Origin: Lachnospiraceae bacterium
GTDB lineage: Bacteria > Bacillota_A > Clostridia > Lachnospirales > Lachnospiraceae
Reading direction: 5' to 3'
Length of the DNA stretch: 15,712 bases
NCBI GenBank assembly: GCA_028694115.1
Contig: JAQUUB010000104.1
Coordinates: forward strand, 1-15,712
Of this stretch, positions 14,099 through 15,712 are shown one piece after another (within the stretch, counting starts at the first letter, position 1; each line of letters begins with the position of its first letter). Made by a program: the position numbers and the translations under genes. The notes beneath the pieces were generated by a model. The model made no database searches. It had not been told where the DNA came from and worked only from the letters and a program-made list of their open reading frames with translations.

Positions 14099-15343
14099 TC
14101 AATTTATGAAATTTGGAATGAAATATTCTGGAGGCATTTTTACAATCGGCTGCATCCGGAAATCTTTAAGTAAAGTTTCCAAAGAAAAGTTTTTAGAAGA
14201 AACACTAACTATTTTTTTGTTCCTTCCATATCTCCCCTTATATTGCAGAGTTGAATTTATGATCCCTAGCTGATCAAGTTCATTAGTAAGATCTGTAACC
14301 CTTCTTAATGTCAAAATATCACTATCAAGGCTAGCACAAAGAAGCCTGTAGACCTGATACATACTTGATATAGTACATTCCTTTCCTGAATTTAGACTGT
14401 AAATACATGCTAGAAGCACTGTTTTAGATTGAGTTGGTAATGTCTTTACTACCTCTATTATCCTATCAATTTCGATCTTTTCTTTAGCATTTTTTACATC
14501 AGATTCCTCTACTATTGGACTTTTCCGGAGTTCTGCTAATTCTCCAGCTGTCCGTAAAATATCGATTGCTCTTCTTGCATCGCCGTGTTCCTGGGCTGCA
14601 TAAGCAGCACAAAGGGGGATTACAATTCCGTCAACAGAATCCGGACGAAAAGAGATTAAAACTCTTGCTCTAATGATATCGGACAGCTGATTTGCATCAT
14701 ATGGAGGAATAATCAAATTGTTTTCGGAAAGGACACTAATGAGATGAGGAGGAAACCTTTCATGGAGTTTTAGATCATTAGTGATCCCTATTACACAAGG
14801 AGAATGACCCGATTTTTCAGATTCGGTCCGGATAATACTGTTTATGATTTGAGGATCTTCGGCTTTGTCGATTTCATCTAATATTATGATAATAATTCCA
14901 GGATATTCATTCACAAGATGTTCAAAATAGTTGCTGTGTTTTGATCTTGAATTCCCTATTTTCTGCTTGGTTTCTCCTTCCGGAACAGGCATTTTATCAT
15001 TTATTTTTTGCCAGATTGCGTTTTCAGTTCTTGATTTTTCGCAATTGACATTAATTACGCAGAGTTCTATATCCCGGTTAGCTGCTTCCTTAATTACTTC
15101 TTCCAATACCCATTTAGAGAGCATTGTTTTTCCATTTCCGGGTTTACCGTAGACAAAAATATTATTTGGGGATATTCCTCTAAAAATATCCTTCAAAAAT
15201 TCATAATACATCTTGATCTCGTTGTCCCTATGCAAGACATCTGAGATCCCATGAAGGGGATAGTTTGGCTTAAGGGCCTGTTTGTTAGTGAAAATACTGT
15301 TCTTAAAATCTAGAACATCTGATAAGGAGACTTGCTTTGACAA
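14099..15343 (-). CDS. cdc6: Orc1/Cdc6-type replication initiator (paralogue 2)
   Basis: A 414-residue AAA+ initiator from TTG 15343. GGAG at 15352-15355 sits eight nt upstream. The in-frame ATG at 15445 would add 34 Arg/Phe-rich residues that are unlike the family and encoded inside ORB sequence, so it is rejected. SDVLDFKNSIFTNKQALKPN is a typical Cdc6 opening. Walker A GKPGNGKT falls at 66-73, the same position as in paralogue 1. Walker B is IIIILDEID (151-159), sensor 1 lies around GITND (186-190), sensor 2 is HGDARRAID (253-261), and the winged helix occupies about 300-414. It presumably binds the adjacent ORBs. ORB elements at both ends (14061, 15438) and an inverted core at 15405 suggest origin binding and autoregulation. 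Confidence 0.93.
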   Translation of the reverse strand: MSKQVSLSDVLDFKNSIFTNKQALKPNYPLHGISDVLHRDNEIKMYYEFLKDIFRGISPNNIFVYGKPGNGKTMLSKWVLEEVIKEAANRDIELCVINVNCEKSRTENAIWQKINDKMPVPEGETKQKIGNSRSKHSNYFEHLVNEYPGIIIIILDEIDKAEDPQIINSIIRTESEKSGHSPCVIGITNDLKLHERFPPHLISVLSENNLIIPPYDANQLSDIIRARVLISFRPDSVDGIVIPLCAAYAAQEHGDARRAIDILRTAGELAELRKSPIVEESDVKNAKEKIEIDRIIEVVKTLPTQSKTVLLACIYSLNSGKECTISSMYQVYRLLCASLDSDILTLRRVTDLTNELDQLGIINSTLQYKGRYGRNKKIVSVSSKNFSLETLLKDFRMQPIVKMPPEYFIPNFIN

Positions 15344-15351
15344 AGTGCACA

Positions 15352-15393
15352 CTCCAAAAAAATATAATCTAAATCTGCATAGGAATATTTTAA
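15352..15393 (-). promoter_or_regulatory. cdc6-2 promoter and ribosome site
   Basis: GGAG (15352-15355, minus strand) decides the TTG start at 15343. TTAAAATAT (15385-15393, minus strand) is a TATA candidate about 45 nt upstream of the start and would leave a leader of roughly 15-20 nt. ORB cores at 15405-15416 and 15438-15466 lie directly upstream of this TATA, where the BRE would be, so initiator binding could repress or activate transcription. Confidence 0.45.
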
Positions 15394-15404
15394 GCTTTCT
15401 ATTT

Positions 15405-15416
15405 CTTCTAATGGAG
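15405..15416 (+). promoter_or_regulatory. ORB core (half element) in the cdc6-2 promoter
   Basis: cttctaatggag is identical to the core of ORB-like element 2 (13870-13881), in the same orientation. It is inverted relative to the full element at 15438-15466. Outside the core the match is poor. Confidence 0.45.
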
Positions 15417-15437
15417 TTTTGTATCCTCTTGAATGTG

Positions 15438-15466
15438 GTCTCCATTGGAACTCGGATACATATACA
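15438..15466 (-). promoter_or_regulatory. ORB-like element 4
   Basis: gtctccattggaactcggat then acatataca has 24 of 29 positions in common with element 3 at 14061-14089, including the whole tctccattggaa core. It lies upstream of the cdc6-2 promoter. With element 3 it forms a direct repeat that brackets cdc6-2 exactly. Confidence 0.7.
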
Positions 15467-15469
15467 CGC

Positions 15470-15500
15470 TTAATCTAAAACAGCAGGATAGAGGCCTTTC
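15470..15500 (+). pseudogene. 31-bp cdc6-1-like fragment
   Basis: These 31 bases match 12314-12344 inside cdc6-1 at 29 positions, with the last 19 (agcaggatagaggcctttc) identical. In the cdc6-1 frame they read Leu-Ile-stop-Asn-Ser-Arg-Ile-Glu-Ala-Phe against Leu-Ile-Leu-Asn-Ser-Arg-Ile-Glu-Ala-Phe (residues 230-239). No similarity to cdc6-1 continues on either side. It may be the relic of another cdc6-1-type gene, or a short recombination or attachment core next to the recombinase gene. Confidence 0.6.
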
Positions 15501-15550
15501 TGTATACTGGCCTTTTGTTTACTGGTTTTATTTAGATTATAGAATCATTA

Positions 15551-15572
15551 TGAGAAGAAAAAAAGGAAAAGA
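15551..15572 (-). terminator. T-tract terminator after the recombinase gene
   Basis: On the minus strand the recombinase stop is followed within about 15 nt by ttctcttttcctttttttct, a pyrimidine-rich tract typical of archaeal termination. Confidence 0.45.
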
Positions 15573-15581
15573 GAACTAGAA

Positions 15582-15712
15582 TTATCTTCTAAGAATTCCC
15601 CATTCTATGAGCCTCTTTTCGATGTCCCTCATTTCATAATCTGTAAAAGATAGGCTCTGGTAATGCTTTAGAGATGTTATTGGGTCATGCCCTTGTCTAG
15701 AATATATTTCAA
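15582..15712 (-). CDS. tyrosine recombinase/integrase, C-terminal part (runs off the window)
   Basis: The minus-strand frame open from the window edge encodes EIYSRQGHDPITSLKHYQSL, then SFTDYEMRDIEKRLIEWG and a short end before a TAA at 15582-15584. The GH dipeptide followed after eight residues by Tyr is the spacing of the last conserved His and the nucleophilic Tyr in XerD-like recombinases (GH-x8-Y). The motif ITSLKHYQ then SFTDYE resembles archaeal integrases. Only 42 residues are visible, so the Arg and first His cannot be checked. Its presence fits an integrative or multimer-resolving element. It is upstream of cdc6-2 and on the same strand. Confidence 0.7.
   Translation of the reverse strand, partial: EIYSRQGHDPITSLKHYQSLSFTDYEMRDIEKRLIEWGILRR

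Noticed and set aside
14058..14273. 71-codon plus-strand frame over the cdc6-2 3' end
   Set aside because: It is the shadow of the cdc6-2 coding strand and begins inside ORB element 3.
15417..15430. 14-bp match ttttgtatcctctt to the arm of the inverted repeat at 342-355
   Set aside because: A 14-bp match in AT-rich DNA of this length is expected by chance, and flanking bases do not agree.

Overview
The window looks like accessory archaeal DNA from a Methanosarcina-type methanogen, either a plasmid or an integrated plasmid-like element. This is inferred from two Orc1/Cdc6 initiators, origin-recognition-box (ORB)-like sites, archaeal TATA boxes, AT-rich intergenic DNA, IS1634-type transposase relics and a partial tyrosine recombinase. 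No rRNA, tRNA or CRISPR array was seen.

Left part (1-4790). After 543 bases with no recognised gene comes a minus-strand operon: a DUF4956 membrane protein, then a large membrane-anchored CotH-kinase/beta-helix protein, then a VTC-domain (polyphosphate-polymerase-like) protein. A clear TATA box precedes the operon and a T-tract follows it.

Middle part (4788-9208). This is a scrapyard with two intact cargo genes. Relics of a DDE transposase, a hexapeptide-repeat acyltransferase and an IS1634-type transposase C-terminus precede an AT-rich multi-pass membrane protein (GT-C glycosyltransferase-like). An oppositely oriented IS1634-type N-terminal relic follows it. Next is a secreted GH18 glycoside hydrolase.

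Partition module (9366-10881). An unbroken array of 21 degenerate 8-bp units, with a shorter decayed block upstream, precedes parA. A small ribbon-helix-helix-like gene follows, coupled to parA by a TGATG overlap. This has the layout of a type Ib partition system with the centromere/operator upstream.

Replication module (10882-15712). cdc6-1 (plus strand) is surrounded by three copies of a C-tract element (5C-T-9C followed by ATTAAGTGTATATGGTAGTA), one of them inverted. cdc6-2 (minus strand) is bordered by ORB-like elements. Three of these ORBs bracket a very AT-rich stretch at 13884-14060, the best origin candidate. Both cdc6 genes appear to start at TTG, and both then place Walker A at residues 66-73. 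A 31-bp piece matching the middle of cdc6-1, with an in-frame stop, lies at 15470-15500. The window ends in the C-terminus of a tyrosine recombinase. The best candidates for something undescribed are the octad-repeat partition locus and the double-initiator, double-cis-element replication region.
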